Below are positions 35,239 to 47,300 of a DNA stretch of 64,000 nucleotides, in pieces. The DNA comes from Periconia sp. R9002 (Eukaryota; Ascomycota; Dothideomycetes; Pleosporales; Periconiaceae). The translations under genes were made by a program, and so were the position numbers. Position 1 is the first letter of the stretch; each line of letters opens with the position of its first letter. The notes under the pieces are model-generated. The model was not told where the DNA came from. It was given only the letters and a program-made list of their open reading frames with translations, and made no database searches. The stretch lies in the NCBI GenBank assembly GCA_023627715.1, contig JAMAHW010000074.1, positions 153,687 to 217,686 of the forward strand. The letters run 5' to 3'.

Positions 35239-36291
35239 TTACAACGGCCCTGACAACAGTTGAGGGTCTATCGAGTTTTCCCCTCTAAACTCGCCGTTCA
35301 GCGTGAATCCGGGGCCATTCGTGGAACTGAGAACCTGTGCATCTGGTTAGCTTCTTCCTGCCCAATGAGTTGCGTCATGTCCCCTGGGACAGAACTTACC
35401 ACTTCGTGAACCTCCTTGTTTATCCGCTCGCTAATCAGCGCCGTGTCCCTTTTGATCGAATCCATGAACGTCTTGACATTGTTCTGCATCTGCTGGGGCG
35501 TGAAGCCCAGCTGTCCCACCGCCATCCTCACCACACCCTGCCTCTCCCTGTACTCGCTCGCGCCCACCATGTCGCGCACCATGGAACCAATATCCGACAC
35601 GACGGTTCCCATCTTTACGCTTGGCATCAGCCCCTTGGGTCCCAGCACCCTAGCCACGCCCGACTTGTTCAGCTTCTGGATCGACGACGTGTGGCAGATG
35701 CACCTGTCAAACTCGACCTTGCCTTCGCGGATCTGATCAAACACCTCCTCCTCACCGACGAGCACGGCACCTGACGCGCGGGCCTGCTGGGCGGCTTTGC
35801 TGTCCGGCGGAGCGATAACACAGATTTTCAGGTCCGTCTTCACAGGGTGCGGTAGCCGAAGGCGATTGCGGACCACAGGTCCGTTCTTGAGCGAGCGGAA
35901 TCGAACGGCCATTTCGTACTTGACCGACGTAGGGTCGCGGCCGACCTCAAAGGCACGGATGTAGCTATAACACAAACGAACTTTTGTCAGCTTCCAACCT
36001 CGACCCAGAACTGCCACAAATGTCGCATGACCAGCAGCAGTCGAAAACGGGGGAAACAACATACTGCATCGCATCCACGAGCGAGAATTGCTCCGCATGT
36101 TTCAAATCATAATTCCTGTACGTGTTCCTGACTTTCTTCTTCTTGGGCGGCGCCTTGGTGCTTCTTGTTGCGGCGCTGCGTGTCGATTGCAAAGTGACGG
36201 GGACGAATCGGGGTATCTCGGGTCGCGTGAGAGCAATCGCGGGCGTCGCTATCCTGCTCAATGGAGCGGCGAGATGTCTTGGGTGAGCCAT
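35239..36291 (-). CDS. mrpl1: Mitochondrial large-subunit ribosomal protein uL1m (MRPL1), three exons
   Basis: Component of the mitoribosome L1 stalk. Model: complement(join(35239..35334,35400..35964,36065..36291)), 295 residues. The intron at 36064-35965 (donor GTATGT) joins VDAM-H to YIRAFEVGRDP. The intron at 35399-35335 (donor GTAAGT) joins INKEVHEV to VLSSTNGPGF. The Arg/Ser-rich N-terminus (MAHPRHLAAPLSRIATPA) suits import. A basic KAPPKKKKVRNTYRNYD block precedes the L1 fold. The L1 signature region is ARVLGPKGLMPSVKMGTV, and ICVIAPPDSKAAQQA and a C-terminal SSTNGPGFTLNGEF strand are also seen. A frame reading past the last exon-2 donor to 35298 is the unspliced alternative and is less family-like. 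Convergent with cog2 across 161 nt. Confidence 0.92.
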
Positions 36292-37234
36292 GGACGCAGG
36301 GGGGCGTTGTGGTCCTGGTTGGGGAAGTGTTCCAATTGTTCAGGGCGTTGTTGCACTTTCTCAAAGTTTGGATGTCGGAGCTTCGGAGGTGCCAAGCGGC
36401 TAATCCTTTTTGGTCTTTCACGGTGGAACCACCAGACGTCTATGGCAAGTTTGAACATTCACTTTAGTTATATTTCAAACATTCATATTTGCAATGAACT
36501 CTGTACCGGGATACCTGCTAATTTCGAACAAGGAATTCTCGTTCTCATACCAACTTGATGCAGTTTCATCATTCATATACATAGGTATACCCCATCATTC
36601 GAGAATCCATGCGTCTTGCTCAAGCTGCTTTATCATCACAACTTGTAGCTTCACAACCTGTCGCAGTACTGACTTACAACCAATCCCGCATTACCAAATA
36701 GTTCACTACACTCAACGGAAGAAGTTATATATACGACTTTGTATCAGTAAAGGACGCCTTCAAGCCGACTCGCCTCCTCTTGTATGGCTACCTAGCCTCG
36801 CGTTATGATTAGCTTCATAGCATCTTTGACCCGAATCCGTAGTTTGGGATGTCACCTAACTATTCCTTCGACGGTTTAGATTACAAACAGATATTTAAAA
36901 TCATCCGTTAGGATTGTCTGGGGTTTCTTAGCCCGCGGAGTAGTGTATGAGCACCTAATTGCAAGCACTACACGGTGGGCAACTTTCTGCGAGAATCATA
37001 CAAATCTGACTTCACGTGACTGACATCATGCGTTAACGCGCGGAGTAGTGTTCAATCAGCGACTGGCCCACACCATACTTCGAGATTCTGGTTATATATA
37101 CAGACAAAAAATGCCAACTATAAAAATGTTCGTTGATTTCCGCAGTGACGATATCAAACCTATTTTTGCAGCAGTTTTCTCAATATCAGGTTTATGTCAA
37201 TCTTCTATCCAATCAATACTCCTCACGTACAGCA
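36292..37234. other. Divergent spacer, mrpl1 / SDR, 943 nt
   Basis: Promoter space of two divergent genes. Frames at 36088-36808 are shadows of the L1 gene or lack domain features. No repeat or RNA gene is seen. Confidence 0.45.
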
Positions 37235-38075
37235 ATGTCTACAAAGGTCGCCCTCATCTTTGGCTATGGTCCTCACGTCGGTGTAGATGTCGCCAGCACC
37301 TTTCACTCGAAAGGCTACAAAGTCGCGGTAGTCTCTCGCACGAAGCAACCTGACAACACAGAGCAAAACTATCTATCCCTTCAGGCAGATCTCACCAATC
37401 CATCTGCAGTGGAGACTACCTTCGCGACCGTCATAGAGAAGATCGGACATCCTAGTGTAGTGGTCTACAATGGTTAGTTGATTAGTTCACCATACTGCCA
37501 AAGCATATGCTGATTGTAGTGTAGCGTCCGGATCCAGTTTCTTCGATAGATCCACGCATCCAAGCAGCGAGATTTCCACATTACAAGCCGACTACAATGT
37601 CAACATCATATCCGCATATGTTGCCGCCCGGTTCGCGGTAGACTCTTTTAACAGCCTCGAAGCAGGTCCTGGGACATATATCTACACAGGTAACAAACTC
37701 AACTTCATAGTCGTGCCACCTTTGCTCTCCTTGGGAATCGGGAAAGCTGGCGCTGCGCACATGATCAATTACCTGGCGGAAGAGTATAAAGACCTAGGTC
37801 ACAAGTCAGTTTTGCAGAACGATGGGATGATACAGTCTTGCTCACAATCGCACAGGTTTTATTTTGCAGACGAGCGCCAATCAGACGGGACTCCTGCATA
37901 CTCCAACATTGATGGCCCGGCCCACGCCCAGTTCTATGCTGAATTGGTGGAAGAGAAGACTCAAGGGCCTTGGCTTGCTACTTTTGTCAAAGGAAAGGGC
38001 TACGTTGACTTTCACGAGACTGTGCCTCAGCAACCTGGGGCGTTACTCCCTCCCAAAAGTCAATCAGTTGCTTGA
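37235..38075 (+). CDS. Atypical short-chain dehydrogenase/reductase, two exons
   Basis: NAD(P)-binding Rossmann protein of the SDR superfamily; substrate unknown. Model: join(37235..37472,37525..38075), 262 residues. The 52-nt intron (donor GTTAGT, acceptor TGTAG) joins VVVYN-G to ASGSSFFDR. The N-terminus MSTKVALIFGYGPHVG is the cofactor-binding Gly-rich turn in a variant form. VSRTKQPDN follows the second strand and QADLTNPSAV contains the conserved Asp. VVVYNGA stands for the NNAG motif. The active-site helix keeps the lysine (LSLGIGKAGAAHM) but the position four residues before it is Leu, so the canonical YxxxK tyrosine is absent. The frame is intact, so this looks like a natural variant subfamily rather than decay. 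Confidence 0.82.
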
Positions 38076-38210
38076 TTTCCTTTTTTTCTTCTAAAATGAA
38101 CATGATGGATACACGTTTCCTAGACGTCCCGCCATCACGGCTTCGATTATATACTGTTGCGTGATACTTGGGATATCTCTTCAGTGATACAAGCACGTCC
38201 CAGTGACACT

Positions 38211-39401
38211 CTATTTCTGCACCTCATTGCCTAATATACCCTCCGCTACATATCCCTTCCCTTTATTTGCACTACCCCATTTGCTCAAACCATCCCCCAA
38301 ACCTTTTATCAACGATTTATTCAAAGCATCCTCCTCGAAGCTCACCCGCTCAGGATACCAAGCAAGCAACTCCTCCGCCCTTGCCCCAGACTCCGCATCC
38401 AGCAACCCCAAAGCCACATCCACAATACTCGGCCTCTCATCCCCATCCCAGAACACATTCGCGCCACACTTCCCACAAAACGCCCTCGTAACATTTTCAG
38501 AAGAGCGATACGACTTCATCGCACCCCAGTACCTGCCGTCGTTTCTGGAAAACGGAACCTCCCCTGCGGCATCAAGTGTGATGTTCGACGTAGGAATGAA
38601 TCCCCAAAACGTGATGTCGAACCCAGAAGCTCGACGGCATGTCTTGCATGCACATGTTCCTGCTAGAAACCTCTTTTCGCCTACTATCCACCACGGGTGA
38701 TTGTCAACGTTCGCAGCGATATCCAGATGACGATGATATGGAATCATGAGGTCCGGGAATGGCGATGCAGCGAGTTTAGACGAGGCGTTTGGCGGGGAGA
38801 TGTAGAATTGTACGCCTCCGCAATGGCATGTTGCGTGTACTTTTCTCTCCTTCTCTTCACTACCTTCACCACCATCACTACCTGGCATAGTAACTTCGAC
38901 AGCCTCAGGATCATTTCCCCACCCCAGAGCAACCTCCTTGCTCACCCCAAACTCTCGTGCATACCGCTTCAACTGTTTCCCATCGATGTGCGTAATAAAC
39001 CGACTCGCACCTCCATCCTTCGTATCCTCAATCCACATGCAACTCTCATACCTCACTACCCCATTATTCTCCCTCAACGTTCCTGTCGCAGCTTCGAAAT
39101 GCCCATCACCAGCGTACTCCAGATACATGTGCGTCCCGCAAGTGGAGCAGAACCAACGTGTCAGCACATCTGAGCTGGGATACGGCGTTAGAGATGATGT
39201 ATCTGGCTTCTTCGAGGTGTTGGTAGTGGGATTTTCATGAGTTATGTTGATGTAGCTAGTGAGGAGCGAGCCTGAGATGCGGCGTGAGGTGGTGCAGTTG
39301 CAGAGATGTGAGGGGAGCGGGAGGGAAGTGGTGGGGATGGTGAAGGTGTGTGTTGCGGCGCCGCAGAGGCAGGATAGTGTGATGTCTTTTGTGTTTGGCA
39401 T
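38211..39401 (-). CDS. Tandem GFA/CENP-V domain protein
   Basis: Zinc-binding protein with two copies of the GFA (glutathione-dependent formaldehyde-activating / CENP-V) domain. Enzymatic function is unproven in fungi. Single exon, 396 residues, start MPNTKDITLSCLCGAA. Domain 1 covers about residues 5-140: CLCGAA, LCNCTTSRR, WFCSTCGTHMY. Domain 2 covers about 190-350: CHCGGVQF, CACKTCRRASG, FCGKCGANVFWDG. Both keep the CxCG, CxxC-type and CxxCG zinc ligands, although domain 1 has CNCT in place of the usual CxxCR motif. The arrangement suggests internal duplication. Convergent with the SDR gene across 135 nt. Confidence 0.88.
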   Translation of the reverse strand: MPNTKDITLSCLCGAATHTFTIPTTSLPLPSHLCNCTTSRRISGSLLTSYINITHENPTTNTSKKPDTSSLTPYPSSDVLTRWFCSTCGTHMYLEYAGDGHFEAATGTLRENNGVVRYESCMWIEDTKDGGASRFITHIDGKQLKRYAREFGVSKEVALGWGNDPEAVEVTMPGSDGGEGSEEKERKVHATCHCGGVQFYISPPNASSKLAASPFPDLMIPYHRHLDIAANVDNHPWWIVGEKRFLAGTCACKTCRRASGFDITFWGFIPTSNITLDAAGEVPFSRNDGRYWGAMKSYRSSENVTRAFCGKCGANVFWDGDERPSIVDVALGLLDAESGARAEELLAWYPERVSFEEDALNKSLIKGLGDGLSKWGSANKGKGYVAEGILGNEVQK

Positions 39402-41022
39402 TGTTGACTTGGTGAAGGTGTTTGAGAAATGGGGAGGAATGCAGAGAGACGGGTCTGGAATGGGAGTTGTTGGTGAGGTGGGCTGAAGTTACATAGCACT
39501 TGAGATACTTAGGTACTTACATACCCCGCTTCCATTGCCTAAGTACCTGGCTTGCATGATACTCATTGATGCGACCTGAATTTAAACTATCCAAATCAAG
39601 ATTTTCAAGACTTGTGCCATGAAATGTACGTTCGATCAAGATGTTTTGTGGGAGTATCGTCCGCAAAATATAGATGGGCTGGATTTAGAAATGTACTCAT
39701 GTTTCTATTTAATTTGCAAACTGGAGACAACCTGCCACTGCCTTAATTAAAAATACGCCCCATCGTCCAAAAATGCATTCACACAATCTCGTGATAAAAA
39801 GTTGCGAAGCTATTAAATAGGATGAACAATGAGAATTTCCTGTGCATCGAAAGCTACCCGCATTTTCTCGGTGATAAATTGGTTTTAGTAGAAGATTACT
39901 GTATCAATTCAGATATGTGAATTAATTCCACGCCGGTCCTTTGTAGATACATGTATTCATTCTATTTGCAAGACATTTATAGTTTCAAAAAATGTCTTGA
40001 TGATTTAGCAACGATTTTGCTACCTTGGGTCCCCTCTAGGATATTGATAGGGGAGTTGATGGGGATGCCATAGTTTGATGATAGAGAGCTCTAGATACTC
40101 AATGCGTTTGGATTCCACAATCATGGGCTTGTAAAACCATATAATGATATACCTGAACATGGATATATACAACTTACTAGTGTTCACTGACCGTAGCATG
40201 ATTTATGTTTTTAGGTCACATTGCAAATGAAAGATCGATTGCGCTAATTGGAAATTCAATTGCGAGACTTAGATGCCAGAGGTCAATTATAAATAATAAC
40301 GTGGATAACTGATGGATTAGACAAGATGTGTGTGAGTGGGTCTATGTGTGCTGGAGTAAAACAATCAAGCAAACAAAAAGCGACAAGCAATAGTGCTATA
40401 TGAACAGCTTTTCTCCTAGGAAATTGGGTATGAGCCAGCCATCTCTCCTTACCAAATCGCATCTAAAATAATGGATGTAGCCTTTTTGATTTCTCCCACT
40501 ATCTCCCCCTTACTAGACATTATGCCTGTTTTTGTATCCAGACTCGTTTTTATATTAAATCCTCGTTGTATTCAAGCTTCCACGTGCGCCAATATTCATA
40601 GAACATGTACGGTCTATATTCAATTGTTGCGATGACACTACGAATGAAAAAATAGGCGGTTGTTTCTCATCACGTGAGTAGCCTATTCATCCACCCTTTC
40701 GATGTGGTATGTGCAAGCACATATAAATTGAGAGTTATCGTAAAAAGGTATTCAAATAGTTTTAAAACTTCATGACTATATGAATTTATATAAAGCCAGA
40801 TATTTACCGTCAGTGATAGACATACACCGCTCCTTCCTCCATTGACACCGATATCAATACGTGTGAAGGTAGGAGCGGTGCACGGGCCATATACCCATAC
40901 ATCATTGCTTTGACGCAACATTTAAACTACATACACTCTTACATACACATATACACGAGCGGTATACGCCCACACTGCCACTTAACTCTTCAACTATTCG
41001 ACCCACTCAACTTCAATACAAG
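39402..41022. other. AT-leaning gene-free spacer, 1.6 kb
   Basis: Divergent spacer marking the start of the accessory half of the window. There are no frames above 85 codons and no recognisable domain. Composition is more AT-rich than the gene-dense core, especially 39.6-40.6 kb, as expected for aged or RIP-affected DNA. No terminal repeats were found by eye. Confidence 0.5.
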
Positions 41023-43137
41023 ATGGCTGCTGAGCTGGTCAGGGAACTCCATCGTGATCTTGCGCGCAAGTTTGAAATGCATGCCTCTCAGATTGAGCAC
41101 ATATGGCTGTCTCTAAATAAGAGCCAACGAACCGAGGTTATGAAAGCTGGCGCGGCTGATGGCGTCGTTCTTCAGCATCGTTTCGACCGACGTCTACGCG
41201 TTTGGTTTTTCATGCCGGAATGAAACCTGCGCGATATCACTTCGACCTCGTCTAAACTCCTCCTTGAGATCCTCAAACATCGCGCAACTGCGTCACTACA
41301 GGAGCAATATGCTAGTGGTGTCAACGAAGGACCAGGGGACCATGCGCATATTCTCGAGATGGTAGAGAGGTACGATCTTCAGGTTGAAAACGCTTCTGAC
41401 TATGGAGATTGTTGGTCCCGGTTTACGAATGAGGAAAATTATGGCGATTCATTTAAATTCCTTGATGACGACATCACTCCCTTGATACCAATGATAAGGA
41501 GTCTGTTAGTCGTGCCCCAAGCTATCGGTGCGCTGATTCTCCATCGGCAAATATTCATGCACCAGGTCCTAAATATCGTCATTGAGGATATATTGGAGGC
41601 AGGACCAGCTTCCTGTACTGAGGAACACAGCCCCAAACCGTCTGTGAATGCAGCGACCGAAGCGTTAGCTAACTTCTCATTTCGCAAACCGAAAAACAAA
41701 GTCAATCTATCAGATCTCTTGGATGATGCCCATGACAGGAAGTTGGCTTTGGAAGATACCGTCGATTTGATCTCCACCGAACCCAGGGTGCTGGCTCACA
41801 AAACAAACCTTTGGTTCTTTTCACGGCCTGAGCTTCTACCTGACGAGAAGGGACGTACCATGCCCGCACTCACTGACCGATACATTACTGGGGCCATCTG
41901 GGACGTTGTTCAAGACGCAGTGAAAACCGCCGCTATCTGGAGCTACATCAGAAGTCTAATAGATTTGCTGGATGGCTCCCAAGATAGACAATTTCGGGCA
42001 ATTGTCTTACAAGAGCTATCTAACACGTGTAAGATTGAATTCATGCGCGCTAAATCAATGTTCAAGCGGTGCGTTTCTGTATTCTCTGGAGGCCGGAATT
42101 GGTTCAAGCGTGCGTCCACCCTGCGCCAAGATGGAGTTGTGCGCGTATCGATGAAACACGATCCTGAGTGTCTGACAATAGTCGATCCACAGCTACATTA
42201 CATTTTACGACTGTGACTGGATGCTACGGACTGGAAAAACTCTGCAGATTGGCTTCAAAAACTGGAAGACCTCCACCAAGCCCATCCCTCTGAGAAGGAG
42301 AAGATGGCTGAAACAGAGTACGAGTCATTAGGTGACCTAGCTATCATTGTCACCTTCATCGACTCTTTGTCCTCAACAATCCAATTGCCTACACCCAGCC
42401 ATAGAAAAGGCCAACTGTTTGCCTCTGGATATTCTGCACTTGAGACAGAGCTTAGGGGACTGAAGCATGGGTTGGACCTCAGCAAATTTTCAGTTCCCAT
42501 AGACAACTTATTGAAACCGGGAATGGCGGAGAACGCTCTTATCGCGCTCAATAAGTACTATGTCGAACATACGGGCACCAACCTCGGATTCTTATACCAA
42601 GACCTAGTGGATGATTGTATCACCAACATCCACAAACAACATCAATTGCAGAAAGCGAAAACAAGCGAAGCGAATGCAAAACAAATGACGTTTTCAGCTC
42701 CAGAAGCTCCTGCAGCTCGAGTTCAGCGGCGCAAGCATAAAGAGAAAACGCGACCTGCACAATCAACCGCGTATGAGATCAACCCAGAACCTGTATACAA
42801 CAGAGAAACTACTGTCGATAATCCGATCACCCAAAGCCCAGTGAAAGTCAAGGTTTCTACCCTGAATGTCCTATCCAAGTTACTCTCCAAGTCTTCGGAG
42901 GCTCGTGGATCGGTTAGCTGGAATGATTTCTTAGCTGCCATGAGCGATGTGGGATTTACTGTCACCCCCACTTGGGGATCAGTATACACGTTCTTCCCTC
43001 CGCATGAGATGACGATAAGGAAGCCTCTGACGCTCCACCGCCCGCACCAATCTTCTATTGAGGGCCATTACCTATTATTATACTCTCGTCGGCTGAAGCG
43101 AGTCTATGGATGGGATGAATCCACATTCATTGCGTAA
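41023..43137 (+). pseudogene. Large fungal protein with HicA-like C-terminal domain, interrupted by two in-frame TGA codons
   Basis: One continuous reading frame of 705 codons runs from MAAELVRELHRDL to ..YGWDESTFIA and is broken only by TGA at 41221-41223 (codon 67) and TGA at 42214-42216 (codon 398). Protein-like sequence continues in the same frame across both: FFMPE-stop-NLRDI and YILRL-stop-LDATDW. The N-terminal two thirds are helical and unrecognised. The last 95 residues (about 610-704) look like a HicA-type dsRBD-like fold: FLAAMSDVGF helix, WGSVYTFFPP strand, then LHRPHQSS and YSRRLKRVYGW. I recall this end as common in uncharacterised fungal proteins, but cannot check it. Alternatives to a pseudogene are TGA readthrough or base errors. 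No splice pair removes either stop convincingly while keeping the frame. Confidence 0.7.
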
Positions 43138-43532
43138 TGCTTCAGGAAAAGAAGGATCATGTCGGGGGCAAAGTTGCTCAACTTCCGCAGAGATATTTGA
43201 GTACACTGTCACCAGCTCAAGGGAAGACGACAAACGGTGCTTCATGTTAGATGGCTCTGTATCTGGAAATAGGTGATCCATGCGTTCGTCACTATCGTTT
43301 CGTATGGGTAAGGCTAGGGGTGCTATTGTGGGATAATCAAAGCATATACATAAAAGTGTGAAGGTAGTGTTGAGATGAACACGATGTTTTGTATCACTCG
43401 TGGTACCCTAATATCTTCATAGGTCACAGAATAGAACCAAAAGATTAGATATATATGTTGTATAGCGCAGATACTGATCAATGAAGAACCGTGTTTCTAT
43501 CATTTTGAACCCAAATGCTGTCTACAGAGCAC
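43138..43532. other. Convergent spacer
   Basis: 395 nt between the 3' ends of the double-TGA gene and the frameshifted gene on the other strand. No feature is supported. Confidence 0.45.
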
Positions 43533-44381
43533 CTACATTCCGTTGGCGATGATGTCTCTAATCCATTCCAACCGCTTTTCGATAACCTGATCGCTGGCCT
43601 CTCTTGTCCACTTATTCCGGCACTTCATCTCCCACTCTTCATTTCCCACGATCGGCACCACTCTGAAGTTCATGGCTGCCACGCCAGTAACTGGGTCCCC
43701 AGAAACTCCAGCCTCAAGTTCCGAAACCACTTTCTTTAAAGTGCTTACAGTGGCAAAAGAAATGTACGTACCCAAACCCATGAGTCCCAAATCTCCAACG
43801 GTGTGCGGCTCGAGATCATAAAACCGAAAATACATTTTGAAGTAATACCCGCGCATAAGGAAGCTCTCGCCGATTGACTTAGTTCCGTCCGATTTATCCC
43901 CTTCAAGGATGCGCGTTTGCCAGCGCACATTGATGCGGGGGTGTCGCTCGCAGAAGCGCGTAACAGGATGCAGAAGTGTGTGGTCGTAAGCGGAGATGTC
44001 GAGATGATAGTGAAGACGGATGTTGCTGAGGCACTGCAGCGTTGATTCAGCACATAAATTGATGAACTCGAGAAATTGTGCTGCAGGGCACTTTAGGAGT
44101 GTTTCTTCGTGACCTTCTAAAGTTGGGTTGAGAGTGGTTTTAGTCAGAAAGGTCAGTTGATTGAGGGTGTATTCGAGATCGAGTGTTTCGCGGCGGAGTT
44201 GTCGGTTCACTTGTTTAAGAGCATTTGCGGGGAAGTGCGGACTGATTGGGCGTTGTTTGAATCTTACGCCGGAGTCATAGTAGATGCATTCTGGTTCGCA
44301 CAGAGTGCAGGTGTAGATTTATATCCCTGATTTCTCGTGGAAGCTGGAGGAGCGTGGTGGGGGTTGTTGATGTTCTGTCAT
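43533..44381 (-). pseudogene. F-box/2EXR-like family protein with a frame break near its 5' end
   Basis: The main open frame (44210 down to 43533) extends upstream in frame as CEPECIYYDSGVRFKQR to about 44318, then meets TAA. The expected family start is visible further up but in shifted frames: ATG at 44381 (MTEHQQPPP), then LLQLPREIRD in another frame (44352-44323), then IYTCTLCEPE back in the ATG frame. The pieces differ by 1-2 nt, too little for introns, so two small indels or base errors are implied. LPREIRD..IY is the F-box/2EXR-type start common in fungi. The rest (RFCERHPRINVRW, MRGYYFKMYFRFYD) is family-like without catalytic motifs. Function unknown. Confidence 0.55.
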
Positions 44382-47300
44382 TGTGGAGTCGTGAATGTTG
44401 TCAAAGCTGTTAGAAAGCGATCGATTTTTTGCATCCTTCTTTTTTTTTTCCAACATTAGTGGTGATAGCATTTTAGAATTTAGATGAAAGCTACGTGATT
44501 TGTACGCTTTTTGGCGTCCACAAATTCGAGTCTCGGTGTAAAGCTTTGGTCCGGCTTACGGGCGTACGAGGGGCAGTTCGCTTAAAGGCAACACCAGTTG
44601 ACAGTCACAGTGCTGATGGCGGCGATGAACATAAGGGATCACGGTATGTGCTGATACAATACTGGACAAGGTAGTCCGCACCAATATGGCACTGTATATA
44701 TGGGCTGAAAATAAAGGTAAATTTAAATAGATCGGCCTCGCGTGAAGTCTTACTCAACATAGCGATTGGCTTGCAAACATGAAGGTCATTGATGCGCCCT
44801 GTTATCTAAAGTAAGGCATATATTTCCAATAATTTGGTGCTCATAGAACACGCGGACGTCCTAGCTAATGATTCTTCGTGTGATTTTGATGCCTGGGTTG
44901 AAATCGCAAATAATTTTGATGAATTGTCTGGCGTTGTTGTGAAACTTTACGACTGTGTCCATACCGCGAGTAATCCAATACTCTGCGACGATCAACTTAT
45001 ATTTTTGATTTTTGATCAATCGTTTGCGAAGACAAACACACTAAAAAAATAGAACATGCGGAAGATAAAGATCACCTCCTCGTAGATGCTCGCTCACGGA
45101 AACTCTGCATAGTATGCGTATACAAAAGTTTGTTTCTGCAGTATCCAGGAATAGTGTATTAATACTTCTTGTTTTGTAACACAGAACACACAGACTGAGT
45201 CTTTTTTTTCCACATCTTCTTGGCAATCACCCACTCTAAAACGTTTCCAGAGGCGCCGACGGACGGATCCACGAGATACCACCAACTCATCTAGGCGTGC
45301 ACTTCAAACCTCAAGTGCTCCGATAGCACGTCGCGAGCAAGAACATACAACGCCAATGGTAGGTAGCCGATGTTGAAGACGCCAATCAACATCCGACACA
45401 CGGAAATGACCCTCAGGCAATCGCCCAGCCCATCACCAGTATCACAATGCCCCACGCTACTGCGAGGCCGTTGAGTAAATTCTGCGGCCCAATTGGACGC
45501 AAATGAGGATGGTAGGAAGCTCCAAGAGAAAGTGGGTCACCATGAAGACGAGGAATACAATGGAGATTCGGTCCAGACATCGGAGCGAAAGGTCCTGGAA
45601 CAGGGTTCATATGAAGCGATCCTTGCGACCGACGTACATATATAGTTAGGGACCTGATGAACCTAAACCTCTCCGTTTTGCACCACGTCCGATTGTGTTT
45701 GGTTTGCCATTCTGCAGGCAAGAGATTGTTTGCCGTCTGCTTCTGCGATGTGACCTGGTTCGCGTTTTTAATCAGCGTTACACTACCTCTTACGACGACA
45801 GGGCGACATGTGGCTTCAGCAGCTTGTGTATGCTGTACGACGTATTCGCCCACTCCAAATATTGATCAACGCGCCACTCCTTGAACTTCTTTTCTCATAA
45901 CTATTGATAACGTGGCAATACCACATCCGCAACTCTGCCCTCGTTTGGAATGAGACGCAGTTCAATCCCAACTGAAGTTCAAACGCCTCCCGACAAGGCT
46001 TTGATCAGCAACCCAAGTTCGACGACGACGAAGGGGAATGAACAATTGGTGTGCGACGAAGTGTCGCGCTTGGTAGATTGATACGACTCGGCCAATCCGT
46101 ACGGAATTTGTAAGAGAATGATCTGCCGCCATCTGCATGGTATCAGTAGGTGGTCTCCGTTGCAAGAGTTGGAAGGACTACTGTTGCCTTATGCTAACAC
46201 TTGTGATCAGCGATTGTATCCCATTCGGAATGTTTACACGCGTATACAAAACGTGGAAGAATCGTTTTGTGAATGCTGAACCAGTACCACACCGAATATC
46301 ATAGCCCCTGAGTCTGGAGCATCAACGTTGAGTTTCTTTACTTTTCCCGATGTGCCAACGGCGCGAGTGAGGCAATCTTCGGCGGATCAGGATTCGACGA
46401 CAGCCCCATCAACACTCTGCATAGCGTAGGTTTGGAAATTCGGACTGGACGGATGAAGAAAGAAAAAGCAGAGCTACTCGCAAGCAGACAAGAGATATCA
46501 ATGTTGATGAGGAAAGGCGTGTTTGACTGCTGCCTCAGCCTGACCGGTGAGTACCCGCGACGTTGGGCGCGTATGTTGCTTGGGATACGACCAGTAGCCG
46601 ACCTAGGTCCTCACGCGTCTAGATGGCCACCGAAATCGGACTGGCTACGCCTCACTCATCTGCGTCCAACCCACACCGGCGGAGGCGCGCGCGCGGGCAC
46701 AGCTGATCATGGGCTTGATGGTTGGAATGCATATGTTCAAGGCCTCAGTTTTGGGTAGGATGGATGCTTACTGAACTTTGGTCTCCACAATGTCGCGCGA
46801 TAAACAACGAATGCCATGGGACACGATTGAATTTGGACTGCTCCATGAGGCCTACTCGCGCCACGCCAATTCGGAAGAGGATTAGGACTTCTAGAACAGG
46901 CTGAGAATTGAGGGGGATGGGTGACCGGGAACTGGTCATGCTGCAGCGGGAAATTACCGCTTAGCCATCAATGCTGCCAATTCGCCAATGGAGCCGCGGA
47001 TGGCATCGCCAGTAGCAGCGGACCACCCCGTGGGAAGGTTGCATCTGAAGAGTTGAAATGGCGTCGGAGAGGTCATTGTTTCGTTTTCGTGCCGACCTCA
47101 GGCCCGTTGCGTACTTCCATGGTCTGTTCCTGTCAAACATAGTGAGCCAACCACAAGGAAGGACAGGATAAAATCACGCCCACCGCCCGCCGCCCCCCGC
47201 CAGAAACGGTTCCTGCATCCTCGTCTCTCGCGCAGCTATCTGGCAGATTGCGATGACTGGATTCCATCCATCCCACTTCTCTACTTCCCCAAAACGCTGC

